A program made the position numbers and the translations under genes. From contig OY720345.1 of NCBI GenBank assembly GCA_963082975.1, forward strand, positions 78,461,034 to 78,525,033: a stretch of 64,000 nt of DNA. The letters run 5' to 3'. How positions within the stretch are numbered: the first letter of the stretch is position 1; the number at the start of each line of letters is the position of its first letter. Source of the stretch: Labia minor (taxonomy: Eukaryota; Arthropoda; Insecta; Dermaptera; Spongiphoridae). Below, in pieces: positions 1 to 10,551 of this stretch. Below the pieces are notes generated by a model. That model did not search any database, was not told the DNA's origin, and worked only from the letters and a program-made list of their open reading frames with translations.

Positions 1-1581
1 TGAATCTGAAACATTTTTTAAAAGTGTATTATTTTGTTCAATAATTTTAAGATGAACACTATCAAATTGTAAATTCAAATCTTTGACTAAATCAGAAGAA
101 TTAGTCAATATAACTTTACCAGCTTTATTTTTATACAAATTATTACCGACAATGTCAGCTTGTAATTTTTTACATCTGTCAATTAATTTATTAATCAAAG
201 TGAGAGTCGGCTCATAATTGATAGAATTTTCTATTCGATGATTAACTTCGTCTAAATCTACTTGTATTAAATAATATTCCTTTTCAAAGGATTCGATTAA
301 TTCATTAGCCATTTTAATATAAATTGACTATGAAACAAATTATTAATTAAAGAAGAAAATTGAAAACGATTTGTAAATTAATTTCAAAAGTAAACAAATA
401 TACGAATGGAAGCGAAACTTCCCGAAAATAAACGAAGTGTGTGTTCAATCCGAAGCGAATGAAATACACGAAATAAATCGAACGATGGTGGGGAATATAT
501 ACGAAAATATCCGAACGAAGTACCAGTCGAATTAGAATGGTTCGTGTATACCGACCTGATATGGTTGGTGGGGGTACAACACGAAGCCTTTCGAAAACTT
601 CCGATGAAATACGAAAGACGATTGACTGCGTAGTTTGTTACGAAAATAGCAAAGATTAATATATATAATTTTATTAATTACCCTGGTCCTCGATAACGGT
701 CGCCATTTTGGATGTATAGGAATTTTCCTGTTTTAAGAGAATTTCCGGGTTTCTGAAATATGGGTTAGACGGGGATATTTATTTCAAAAATGGTCCATGT
801 GGAAACTTCTCTTCATCCCTTGTAGATTTAAAATATCTATATTAAATAATTACAAAGATTTGCAGGAGTTCGCCAATTCTCCCCTGAATTGCTATCGGGT
901 AAAAGACAACGAAAATTATATATATTAATATCTATAATAAATCAAAGACAACAAATTAGGTTTTATATACAATTATATTTAACGAAAATAATATTATTAT
1001 ATACAAGAATATTTAACGAAAATGAGATTATTATATACAAGAATATTTGAAAAATTAATATTTTATTTGAAACATTAACAATTCGAAATATTATAAGAAA
1101 ATATATATATTTATAAATACCTTTAATCTGAGGTAGTTTCGATGATTGAACACAGCTCGTGTTATAAATATATTACGAGAGAGTAACGACAAAATGATAA
1201 GTTATGATCTAATCGTTCTATTTGATATGAATTAGAAATTACAAGTTAATTATCCAAAGGTACTATTTGTTACGAATTGGATAATTACGAAGGATTTTAA
1301 TCAATGAAATTTAAATACAAAAAACGAAGAAATATGAAGCCAATACGAGATGAATTAAATACGAAAGAGAGAAAACGAAATGAAAAGATGGCTTCCGACG
1401 AATTATACGAAATAACGAGAGTGTGACGAAGACGTCCGAAACGAAAAGATATCGAAAAGCAAGTGAATGAAGCCTCAAGGAGCTCATTCTAGATGAAGAA
1501 GACGGAAATCAGTTACGCCTTCTATTATACGATAATTGAACTAATTTTTAAACTACTAAATGATATTTAAGTTTTTATACA
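1..1581 (-). mobile_element. BEL/Pao retrotransposon, 5' end (cut by window edge)
   Basis: This matches the right-hand 1581 bases of the complete element at 39776-45963. It contains the first 104 codons of gag (start codon at 312, minus strand, MANELIESFEKE), the untranslated leader with its primer-binding site, and the 5' LTR at 713-1581. The rest of the element must lie left of the window. The junction with the host at 1581/1582 is the same as in copy 2, so the insertion predates the duplication. Confidence 0.9.
713..1581 (-). repeat. BEL element 5' LTR (copy 1)
   Basis: The LTR is 869 bp and has inverted ends TGTATA...TATACA. It is the same length as the LTR at 45095-45963 and 2 bp shorter than the LTR at 39776-40646. 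It is directly followed by ACGAC, the target-site duplication seen on both sides of the complete element. Confidence 0.9.
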
Positions 1582-1964
1582 ACGACTCTGAAGTCGAAAT
1601 ATTTCTACCTGAAGAAGAATCTTCTGTAGACTCCGAACCCATAAATAACTCAAGAAAAAAACGAAACATGGTTATCTCGGAAATAATTAAAGGTGTAAGA
1701 CGAGTATTTGAAAGAAATGCTCCAGTCAAAGAAATACCTGAAAATCTTGACCTCTCAATTTCGGCCGTTTATAAATTAATAAAACAAAATAGGGAGGAAA
1801 TAGTTTTTACTAAAAAAGGAAGAAAAGAGACACCAAATGGAGGAAAAAAAATAAAATTTCTCAATATCTCTTTAGAGATTCTTCATGAAGAATTGGTTTC
1901 TGAAGGAATTTTGAAGAGCCGAAATACCATCTCAAGGACCCTTAAAACCATATATAACCAATAA
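1582..1964 (+). pseudogene. Helix-turn-helix transposase-like ORF, 5' end displaced by BEL insertion (copy 1)
   Basis: The frame runs from the BEL junction to a stop at 1962-1964, about 127 codons. After an acidic N-terminus, a basic stretch leads into a helix-turn-helix (KEIPENLDLSISAVYKLIKQ). A second segment (EILHEELVSEGILKSRNTIS) resembles the second DNA-binding half found before the DDE domain in Tc1/mariner-like transposases. No DDE catalytic domain follows. The apparent ATG at 1560 lies inside the LTR. The original start is visible left of the complete BEL element at 39755, where ATG and six further codons lead into the ACGAC duplication. I infer a truncated transposase or a host gene derived from one. 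Confidence 0.55.
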
Positions 1965-2204
1965 ACTAGGAAGAAGCTCGTTAGAATTCAAATGAAACGA
2001 AACAACCAAAGAACAGTTGAAAGTAGACAACTGTATGCAAGAGGTATAGAATAACTTAATGACTCAAATTTGGTTTTTAAATAAAATTTTGTTTATATTT
2101 ATTTTGAATTTATTTATATACTATTGAATAATGATATTTATATTAGTGCAAAACCCTGTAATGTAAAAAAATCAAATAATTAATTTAAAAAAAAAATATT
2201 CAAA

Positions 2205-2400
2205 GCTTAAGGCGCCACAGGGTGAGAAGTTAGCGAAGCTGCCTCACATTCTCGTGGTCCCGGGTTCAAGTCCCAGGCCTAGCAAGGGAATTGCTCTATC
2301 TGGGGTCTATAGGACTTTGCATTGTCGATCCGACATACTTGCCCCACCCCCTCCCTCTTCATCTCAGTATATCTACCAAGAAAATTAATATAATATTGTC
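2205..2400 (+). repeat. tRNA-derived SINE (copy 1)
   Basis: RNA polymerase III promoter boxes are recognisable: box A TAGCGAAGCTG at 2231-2241 and box B GGGTTCAAGTCCC at 2262-2274, spaced as in a tRNA. The acceptor and T stems do not pair well and a non-tRNA body continues to about 2400, so this is a SINE and not a tRNA gene. The exact ends and the target duplication are not clear in the AT-rich flanks. Confidence 0.6.
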
Positions 2401-2544
2401 TTCTATTATAACATATACAATATAATATGTTTAGTATAATATTTAATCAATAAATGAATAAATTAAAGAATAAATAAGAAAATAAAAAATAAATTAAGGC
2501 TTTGATATACTGAAATGATAATATAATTGAAAAGTCTTAAAAAT

Positions 2545-2673
2545 AATTATTATTATATTTACATGAGTACAAATTAATGAATAATTAATTTGATTTTCTT
2601 TTCATTAATTATTATATTTTTGATTCTTGAATGTTTGAGATACATATATATATAATGTATATTATTGGATTAC
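2545..2673. repeat. Dispersed AT-rich repeat, also at 10418-10551
   Basis: About 130 bp ('catgagtacaaattaatgaa' through 'ttggattacctaa') recurs nearly unchanged at 10418-10551, where it is fused to a truncated Gypsy LTR, and again in copy 2 at 46927-47055. It contains the inverted pair 'aattaatttgattttc/ttcattaatta'. It carries no coding signal. Confidence 0.75.
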
Positions 2674-3214
2674 CTAAGTAAAGCATATATGGTAGATATA
2701 TATAATACATAATCATACATATAATATATTTATTTAATTGTGTTAGAAGCCATAGGAAAATAAATTAAAACGACTTTTTACATTTTAAGTCAATTAACCG
2801 GCATGTAATTAAATTGAATTAAAAGATTAATTTGTCATGTTAACAAGATTCTTGAAAGAATTTAAATTAGCTTGAAGTTATCGAATTCTTTTAATAATTA
2901 TCGATAAAAGTGTTTACAAAATTATTTTATCACATAATTTTAATTTACCTAAAGAGAGAGAAAAATAATAAATTTATAAATTTTAATAATATATTGAGAA
3001 TTATAAATTTTTATAGAATTTTCGTAATTTTCGATAGTAAAACATATTCAATTACTTAATGATTTTATTTCTTGTTAGTTTGATTGAAACATCAATGAAA
3101 AGGAAATGGTTTCTTTTTATCTCACAGGAAATATTTTATCTACTATAATATTCCCTTTACATTACAATATACATATTAGTGGTTTCGAGGTTTTATCATA
3201 TTCATACACAGAGA
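2674..3214. other. AT-rich sequence, nothing recognised
   Basis: No ORF or terminal repeat that I can support lies here. It sits downstream of the minus-strand Gypsy pol fragment and may include its 3' untranslated region, but I found no matching LTR pair. Confidence 0.5.
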
Positions 3215-4868
3215 TAACAGTATATAACAGTATATGGACCCTCATATTTAGGATTTAACTTGGAAGCTATCTTGTCAGCGGCAGATGAGAGTTGGGTGAT
3301 TCTCTTCAAGACAACATCACCAGGATGGAATTTATCGGGCCTTCTACGAAGATTATATCGTCGACTTAGATTCATACTAGCATGGAGGGAGTTTTCCTCT
3401 GCTAGGTGATGGACTTCGGGAATTTTACTAATTTTCTGAACCCAAAGTTCTTGATTTGTTCCTCCATCATCTAGAATTTCAGTTTCACAGATCGGTTGAA
3501 GTGGCCGAAGCTCTCTACCAAAATTTAAAAATGCGGGACTAAATTTTGTGGATTCGTGAACGGAAGAATTCAGGGCAAATTGAATTTCCCCAAGCTTTTC
3601 ATCAATTTTTGGTGGGTTTTCCCAAGATAAGAATCAATAAGTTGTTTTATATTACGATTTGACCGTTCGGTAGGATTTGCTTGTGAGTGATAAAAAGGGG
3701 TGTTGACTCTTTTTATCCCACAATCTTTAGAAACTTTATCCACTAGAGAACTAACAAAATTTTTGGCGTTATCCGTGATCAGTTGAACTGGAGCACCAAA
3801 CCGATGTAATATTTGTGCTTTTAGCTTTGCGACTATCACGTTAGAGGTGGCTCTTCTTAGTGGGCATAATTCGACCCACTTAGAAAACACATCCACGAAA
3901 ACTAAAAGATAGACATTTCCTTGAGAACTGCGGGGATATGGACCCATAATATCAACGGATACTACTTCCCAAGGTTGTTTGATATAACGAGGGTACATGA
4001 GTCCCATTGGTGGAGCATTTGGGGGCTTCACCCGTTGACATAAGTCACAGTGACGAACATAATTATAAACATCTTGGTATACGCCAGGCCAATAATAAGA
4101 TCGACTGACTCTGTCGTAAGTCTTGTATATTCCAAGATGTCCCGATTTGGGGTAGTCATGACATTCGCGCAATATAGCTTGTCTAAGACGTTTAGGGACA
4201 ACCACTTTCCATTCTTCAGAGGGATCCTCGAGTTCAGTTAATGGATTTTTACGGTGGTATAAGAGTTGGCCGTTTTGAATCAACCATCGAGGATGATCTC
4301 TTGGCGAATTAAGTACTCTATAATACTTCCGATCATACCACTCGTCTGGGGAGTCCTGCTGGGTCGGTGGATTCGATTTGTTGTCTACGGTAGAGGCAAG
4401 AGAAGCAACGACAGCGATACGAGAAAGAGCATCGGCAACGGTATTAAGTTTACCCTTTCGATATTGGACATCAAAAGTATAAGCTTGTAATCGGAGTGCC
4501 CATCTGGCTAGACGTCCGGTGGGATCCTTAAGGTTAATAAGCCATTTGAGGCTTGCGTGATCGGTAACAACGGTAAAAGAATACCCTTCCAAGTAATGGC
4601 GATTTTTTTCAATGCCAAAGAGAACGGCGAGACATTCCTTTTCAGTGACGCTATAATTACGTTCGGCTGAATTTAAAGTTCTTGAACAATAGGCAATGAC
4701 TCGCTCGTGTCCTTCTTGTATTTGAGATAGGACTGCGCCTAAGCCGGTATTACTTGCGTCTGTTTGCAGAGTGAACGGTAGCGAAAAATCGGGTCGGGCG
4801 AGAACAGGTGCTATGGCTGATGATGAATGATGAACACGGTAAGAATATTTGGTACGATGACGACGTGA
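3215..4868 (-). pseudogene. Gypsy (Ty3-like) pol remnant: RNase H and integrase (copy 1)
   Basis: Read on the minus strand, the fragment begins in RNase H (the LQTDASNTGLGAVLS region near 4770 and VTEKECLAVLFGIEKNRHYL), continues through the HHCC zinc-binding domain (HCDLCQ) and the integrase core. The DDE residues are present: D in VSVDIMGPYP, D in LITDNAKNF, E in NPTERSNRN. Near 3605 a one-base frame change occurs, after which the integrase C-terminal region (LNFGRELRPLQP) continues to about 3215. Protease and the polymerase part of reverse transcriptase are missing. At its 5' side the frame runs directly into an RS/His-rich coding stretch. It is a dead element, identical in copy 2. Confidence 0.85.
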
Positions 4869-4890
4869 ATGGTAATCGAATTCATCATCA

Positions 4891-5232
4891 TCATATCGTC
4901 GACTTGAGCGATGTCGGTGACGATGTGATCTCGGTATTGATAATCATCGCGAGAATAACGAAATGGTGACCGGGAACGGGACGAGAACGGGAGCGGGAAC
5001 GAGAACGAGAACGAGATCGTGATCTTCGATGATGATGATGTGAACGCGAACGGGAACGAGAACGAGATCTTCGATGATGATGATGATGGTGATGGTGAGG
5101 TGAACGATGATTGAAATTATTCGCAAGCGAATTTGTTGATGGTGTAGATGTTGTTGAAGGTGCCAACGAAGCTGATTGTTGTATTGGAGTTACACTATAA
5201 TTACAATTATTAACTCCTTGATTGGTAGACAT
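4891..5232 (-). CDS. RS- and His-rich ORF fused to Gypsy pol (copy 1)
   Basis: This is a 113-codon ORF starting MSTNQGVNNCNYS. It has a Ser/Thr/Pro-rich stretch, an eight-His run, and two blocks of alternating Arg-Ser resembling the RS domain of splicing regulators. Past the RS blocks the original frame soon stops. A neighbouring frame keeps the same composition (PFRYSRDDYQYRDH, then SSRRYDDDEFDYHSRRHR) and merges in frame with the Gypsy RNase H. I read this as an RS-rich protein with about two frameshifts, joined to pol by deletion. It may be an unusual Gag or a captured fragment of a host SR-type gene. No function can be assigned. Confidence 0.45.
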   Translation of the reverse strand: MSTNQGVNNCNYSVTPIQQSASLAPSTTSTPSTNSLANNFNHRSPHHHHHHHHRRSRSRSRSRSHHHHRRSRSRSRSRSRSRSRPVPGHHFVILAMIINTEITSSPTSLKSTI

Positions 5233-5269
5233 AATAATATATATAGCTTAATTATATATATATATATAT

Positions 5270-6550
5270 TGTAATGAAATTTTAATGATAGCAATTCTGG
5301 AGAATTTTATTTTTTGAATAATTTCCTGTGAAATTAAATAAAGAATGGGATATTCTCCAGAATTGCTTAAATTAATCTTCTTCTTCTTAGCCTTATTTCC
5401 CACGGGGTGTGGGGTCGGCTCTTCTCGTTAATTGGCGCCAACTAAATGTGTTGTTGGCGTCGTCTGTAGAGAGACCAGATGTCATTAGATCTCCCGTTAT
5501 ACGGCAGGACCAGCTGGTTTTTAGGCCTCCCACGCGCGGTCTTTGGTACTCAACCTTTGATGACGGTGATGATGGTGTTGACGACTTTGATGTAGCTGTG
5601 GACGATTTGAGTGAGGTTGATGGCAATGATGCTGATGCTGACCGATGTGACGATGTTCGTGTCGGTGATGATGTCGATGAGGATGTAGATGTGGATGTTG
5701 GACTATCTTCTTTAGCCCACCTCGTCCATAGGTGGGTAACCCTAACCCATTTCTCGCATCGCCCGGGTGCTGACAATGCGCGTCGCTTGCAGGGGACGCC
5801 CCAGCCGTTAACCGTATAACATTTCTCCATTAATTGTTGATGCGACGCGAAGATGATCCAGCCGGCCTGTCGCTACAGCCTGACGCGTAAAATTGCTTAA
5901 ATTAATATGAAACCCAAAAAAAAATCAAAATTCCAACGAAGTCCTGTTAAGCCAGGGTCAAGAATCAAATCCTCCCCGACTCGGAGCCGAATTAGAACAC
6001 CCGATTGGCTGAGAGCCTGGAGAACCATAAAAGTTATGTGGAGGGAGAAGAGCAGCCGGTCGGTTGAGCAGGAGGACTTAGAGAAGTGAATGATAAGTGA
6101 GAGGATCATAAAAAAAATTGGTGGAGAACAAAAAAAAACCAAAAAACAGCGTGTTCGTCCGCCATATTGAAAAAAAAAACAACATCCAGGGAGTGAAAGA
6201 GTTCCTGCAGAGAGAAACCAAGACAACATTGCCGACCATCAGCTGGGATTCGTTGGAACCACGCATCTTCAGTACAAGAATCCACCTGTTCGAGTTGCGG
6301 GGTCTTCCTTGGTTTCTCTAACCTCCTCAATATCTAAAGAACTTCACCCTGAAGCTGGATTTACTATTCCAAAGTGCTACCATTATACCCTTGTTGAGAC
6401 CATTTTTACACCCTTCTTTAATCCTTCAAACCCTTTTTTTTATATATTCAAATAACACACTTAAAAAATTTCAATAAAAAATGTTCAACTTTTTTTACAT
6501 AAAATTTTCTTTTATATTTTTTTCCCTTACTGACCCAAAATAACACTTCA
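5270..6550 (+). repeat. Gypsy element 5' LTR, interrupted by a retroposon
   Basis: The LTR begins TGTAATG and ends CTTCA immediately before the TGG of the primer-binding site. Without the 514-bp insert and one copy of its 16-bp target duplication it is 751 bp, against 757 bp for the 3' LTR. Differences include a short GAGCGAAAG-type insertion present only in the 3' LTR near 17315. Confidence 0.88.
5377..5890 (-). mobile_element. Retroposon (SINE or LINE 3' end) with (AAG)n tail (copy 1)
   Basis: A 514-bp GC-richer insert is flanked by a perfect 16-bp duplication, AATTGCTTAAATTAAT, at 5361-5376 and 5891-5906. Read on the minus strand it ends in an (AAG)n tail. Long ORFs on both strands (an Asp-rich one on plus, a Ser/Thr-rich one on minus) arise from a GAT-type repeat and are not credible genes. 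The 3' LTR at 17137 shows the uninterrupted site. Confidence 0.85.
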
Positions 6551-6568
6551 TGGAGGCGTCCAACCGAG
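6551..6568 (+). other. Primer-binding site of the Gypsy element
   Basis: TGGAGGCGTCCAACCGAG lies immediately after the LTR. The leading TGG matches the CCA end of a tRNA, as expected for a minus-strand primer site. The same motif follows the truncated LTR at 10984. I cannot name the tRNA. Confidence 0.65.
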
Positions 6569-7164
6569 ATATTGTCAAAAGGGCAGTAAGTGTAATTAAT
6601 TAAAAAACAAAAGAAAAAAATTATTTTTTTGAAAATTTTTCCATTTTTTCCCCCACTTGCCATCCCCACCCTACCTTATTTTTCATACCACATATCGGAG
6701 TTGGGTGATTTCTTTTTTTATTGTGGAGGAGAGGTAACATGTGTGTTGTATAAAAAAAAATTATTTTTAGTGCTATTTTTAAAGTTTTTATTGATAACTG
6801 GAATTAGTGGAATTGTTTACTGTGTTACGAGATTATTTTTTTTATATATAAAAAAAAATATATATTTTTAAAGTTTTATTATTAACTAGAATAATTTAAT
6901 CTTGTTTACTGTTTTATATATAGAAAGAAAATATTAATAATATTTACAATTTTTTATTATTAATTTTTTTGATAACTTTATAAAAAAAAAATATATATTA
7001 TTATTAAATTTTGTCAATTGTTGTGTGTTAAATTAGATTTTAATTGAAAATCATTAGTTATACTCTTAAGTTATTTAGTTTTATTGATCACATATCTGGA
7101 AAAAATCATCTTCATTAGTTTTTTTTAATTTAAATGTATATATGTGACGTCACAGTTACCGCCT
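6569..7164 (+). other. Gypsy leader and AT-rich sequence
   Basis: Untranslated leader rich in T and A runs; the first ~300 bases recur at 11002-11304 and the next ~140 bases recur at 11765-11908. No coding potential is seen. Part of the sequence near 7019-7085 recurs around 8056-8096 and 10367-10392. Confidence 0.6.
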
Positions 7165-7860
7165 TTTAGATATATATCTATTCTTAAAATAAAATTAAAA
7201 TAAGTTGACCTGTGGCCAGGTCCGAACCGACCGACGGTTTGAAATAAATTAATTTCCAGCTACAGAAACAATTTCAAATAATTTTAATATATCTATTAAT
7301 GTAATAAAAAACAGATATGGATAGAACATAAATATTTTTAATTTTATTTTATTTATAATATATAGCTGAAGTAGCCGGAGTTGTCCGTGATCATAATACG
7401 GAGGCTGTGACGTCATGAAGGGCTGGGTGACGTCATATAATTTTAAATTAAGAAAAACATAATGAAGATGATTTTTCCCGAGAATAAAACCAATACATTC
7501 GTGGTGATATGTAAAAAAATCTCCTCATGTGAAATTTGGTGTGAAAATAACCCTTCCCTTCCTATCGTCGATCGCTAATACTACCACTTCCGGTTTCCGG
7601 ATTTGTACCAAAAGTTGATCAATTCATCCCACTGATGCATTAAGTAAATATACCAAATTTCATCAAAATCGGTTGAGCCGTTCAGGCTGTACACATCTAT
7701 ACGGACAGACGGAAGGACGGACGGACGCACGGACAGTATCATGCTAAAAATACTTTTTTCTGTTAAGAAAATGCATGATTCGTGGTGATATATAAAAAAA
7801 TCTCCTCATGTGAAATTTGGTGTGAAAATAACCCTTCCCTTCCTATCGTCGGTCGGTAAA
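7165..7860. repeat. Dispersed repeat with paired TGACGTCA sites, arm 1
   Basis: This carries the arthropod-type interspersed motifs 'aaatttcatcaaaatcggtt' and 'gccgttcaggctgtacac' plus a (GGAC)n-like run. Two TGACGTCA palindromes lie at 7408 and 7428, and another at 7145 just outside. Much of it recurs inverted at 8870-9400, and its left part recurs directly at 19384-19640. I cannot assign the transposon family. Confidence 0.65.
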
Positions 7861-8447
7861 TATTTATATTATATTCATAAATATGTAAAATAATAATTAT
7901 ATTATTTTAATATTCCTATAAGTTGGTATCACAATTTATTATTATTATGAATTATTTATAAGTAATTAATATTATTTTTTGGTATTAATAAATAAATAAT
8001 ATTAATTATATTAACTTAATATTTCTAACTTTGTATTACAATAATGAGACGGAATTGTGTGTTAAATTAGATTTTATAAATTGAAAACCACATTAAGGTA
8101 AGTGTCCACTTGAGACAAATTGGTCTCGAGACTGCTCTCGAGACAAGACTCTCAAATGTATGTGTGCCTGAGAGCGCTCTCAGAGACAAGCCTATACAAG
8201 TATCAGACACTGCACTTGTCACAAGTGGACATGATCATTCCTGCTCACGAGATTTAGTCACCAGTCTTCCGTCAATGTTGGAAGAGCTGAGAGTCGGTCT
8301 GGATACTTTTTATTACTTTCACGCATACTTCGTATAAGGGAAGTATTGGAATCGTCAAAAATTTCGACTTCGAGATTTCGATAGATCTTGACGTTTTAGA
8401 CCTCCCTGAGTCGGAAAATACCATTTTTCGAATTATGTCTGTGTGTG

Positions 8448-8537
8448 TGTATGTATGTATGTATGTATGTATGTATGTATGTATGTATGTATGTATGTAT
8501 GTATGTATGTATGTATGTATGTATGTATGTATGTATG

Positions 8538-8566
<29 letters not shown>
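8448..8566. repeat. (ATGT)n microsatellite
   Basis: About 29 uninterrupted tetranucleotide units follow a short (TG)n run. The tract gives artefactual open frames of repeating Met-Tyr-Val-Cys on plus and Ile-His-Thr-Tyr on minus. Confidence 0.98.
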
Positions 8567-8568
<2 letters not shown>

Positions 8569-8580
8569 TGTCTGTAAGCA

Positions 8581-9400
8581 AATTTACTCAAAAACTAATC
8601 AAGCTAGGACTTCGAAATTTGGTACACCGATATTATTCACAGTTTGTAGATTTCTATCAAAATTTCGTCAAAATCGGTTAACCGGAAGTGATACTTTACC
8701 TACACTGGTTGCGTTTACCGTTCAAGTACCAGTTTGCTTCGAGATATTTGCTTCATATTTTGTATATAGATTTAAAAATATGAAAAAAATTGAGATACCA
8801 AATTTCATCATGATCTGACTACCGGAAGTGACATTTTACCTATACAAGTAGCGTTTCTTTTTTACCGACCGACGATAGTAAGGGAGGTATTGTTTTCACA
8901 CCAATTTTCACCTATGGATATTTTTAGGTACATATCTCCACGAATGCATTTTCTTAACAGAAAAAAGTATTTTTAGCATGATGTCTGTCCGTCCGTCTGT
9001 CCGTCCGTCCGTATAGATGTGTACAGCCTGAACGGCTCAACGGATTTTGATGAAATTTGGTATATTTACTTAATACATCAGTAGGATGAATTGATCAGCT
9101 TTTGGTGCAAATCTGGAAACCGGAAGTGCTAGTATTGCCGATCGAAGAGAGGAAGTGAAGGGTTATTTTCATATCAAATTTCACGTGAGGGCATATCTCC
9201 ACGTGTTATGCACTTTGTATTGGTTTTATCCACGAGAAAAATCATCTTCATTAGTTTTTTCTTAATTTAAAATTATATGACGTCACCCAGCACTTTATGA
9301 CGTCACAGCCAGCCCTTATATATTATAAATAAAATAAAATTAAAAATATTTATATTATATCCATATCTGTTTTTTTTACATTTAAAATATCAGTTAACCG
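8581..9400. repeat. Dispersed repeat, arm 2 (inverted relative to 7165-7860)
   Basis: From about 8870 on, this is the reverse complement of 7165-7860, including the (GTCC)n-like run at 8986-9012 and a TGACGTCA pair at 9278 and 9298. The left part (8610-8870) holds related 'accggaagtga' modules. The arrangement makes an imperfect long inverted repeat spanning the left end of the TTAA element. Confidence 0.65.
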
Positions 9401-9440
9401 GAAGTAGAACTTTATTCTATATATATATATATATATATAT

Positions 9441-9668
9441 CTTCTTCTTCGTTGTCGATAACTTCCTAGCGGAAGTGTCGTGGCCCTAATAACTCCACAG
9501 GAGTCATAGGGTGTTCATGGGAAAATTTGACCGAAGTGGTTTCCCCTTGCCTTCTTCGGTGGGGCAGCCGTTGTTAAATTGAATTAAATCTTGAGTTCTA
9601 TGCTGGGATTCGAACTCAGGCTTCCTGTGTAGAAATCTAGTACTCTACCCACTCAGCCATGCTGCCCC
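9441..9668 (-). repeat. tRNA-derived SINE with (GAA)n tail
   Basis: Read on the minus strand it starts GGGGCAGCATGGCTGAGTGG, with box A at 9649-9659 and box B (GAGTTCGAATCCC) at 9605-9617, and ends in (GAAG)-type tail at 9441. The acceptor ends do not pair and a long body follows, so it is a SINE. It sits in an (AT)n tract. Confidence 0.75.
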
Positions 9669-9874
9669 TAATATATATATAAATGTTACCAAATATCAAA
9701 TTTGACACCAATAAACTAATACGAACTGGCTCTTTATCAATACCAAGTTTACACATTCTAAATATTCATTGACAACTCTTTATACCTATTTATATGCGGG
9801 AAAGTCTAGGGGAGGACACTCCCGCTTATTTAAAATATTTCTTTAATTTAAATTACAAATCAATTTTTTAAAAA

Positions 9875-10114
9875 ATGAATGATAAGCGCGAGTGGACTGA
9901 CGAGGAAGTGTTTAAATTAATCGAACTTTATGAGGAGAAAGAGTTTTTATGGAATGTAAAACATAAACTTTATAGAAATCGCGAAAAAAAATGGCAATGT
10001 ACGAAGAATTTGCTTCGAAATTTGAAAATTGCAGTGGAAATGAAATTCAGCGAAAGATCCATAACACGCCTTTTTTTTCACTTCCCGTTTTTTCATAATT
10101 TTACGCACAATTAG
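9875..10114 (+). CDS. MADF-domain-like short ORF inside the TTAA element
   Basis: A 79-codon ORF starting MNDKREWTDEEVFKLIELYE. The opening WTDEEVFKLIELYEEKEFLWN matches the first helices of MADF (Myb/SANT-like) domains of the Adf-1 type, where a Trp and an acidic/Leu-rich helix are typical. The match fades after about residue 45, so the third helix is probably lost or in a missing exon. PIF/Harbinger elements encode a second protein of this class that works with the transposase; here it is a probable remnant. It could also be a captured host fragment. Confidence 0.5.
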   Translation: MNDKREWTDEEVFKLIELYEEKEFLWNVKHKLYRNREKKWQCTKNLLRNLKIAVEMKFSERSITRLFFHFPFFHNFTHN

Positions 10115-10551
10115 AAAGGCTAAGATTTGCCGTGAATCCATTTTGAAAGAAATTAATCTCAAAACTAACATCCAAGTCACAGAATCGACTGAGACTTGAG
10201 AGTAAGCTCTCAAGTGTACACAAAATTTTCCGATCTCGAGACTGCAGTGACTGTCGAGTCTCCAAATGCTGTCTCGAGAGCGCAAGTGATCTCAAATGGA
10301 CAACACTTCGGAACTAATCTCGAGACTTTCTCTCGAGAATTTGTCTCAAGTGGACACTTACCTTAAGTTATACTCTTAAGTTATTTAGTTATTAACAAGA
10401 TAAGAATTGACTATAAAAATAATGATTATTATATTTACATGAGCACAAATTAATGAATAATTAATTTGATTTTCTTTTCATTAATTATTATATTTTTGAT
10501 TCTTGAATGTTTGAGATACATATATATAATGTATATTATTGGATTACCTAA

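Larger units (their letters stand above)
8097..10362. mobile_element. TTAA-flanked DNA transposon with TCTCGAGA subterminal repeats
   Basis: Inverted ends GGTAAGTGTCCACTTGAGAC (8097 on) and its complement (ending 10362) are flanked on both sides by TTAA. Both subterminal regions repeat TCTCGAGA-type motifs. The interior holds an (ATGT)n microsatellite, an inverted copy of the dispersed repeat, a SINE and a short ORF with a MADF-like domain. TTAA duplication recalls piggyBac, while a MADF/SANT partner protein recalls PIF/Harbinger. No transposase is present, so the family stays open. Confidence 0.7.

Noticed and set aside
2205-2285. tRNA gene
   Set aside because: Box A and box B are present but stems do not pair and a SINE body follows.
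5393-5830. Asp-rich plus-strand and Ser/Thr-rich minus-strand ORFs as genes
   Set aside because: Both lie within a retroposon flanked by a 16-bp duplication and stay open because of GAT-type repeats.
8396-8818. Open frames of repeating Met-Tyr-Val-Cys and Ile-His-Thr-Tyr
   Set aside because: They are translations of the (ATGT)n microsatellite and its flanks.
9600-9668. tRNA gene on the minus strand
   Set aside because: Acceptor ends do not pair and the sequence continues into a SINE body with (GAA)n tail.
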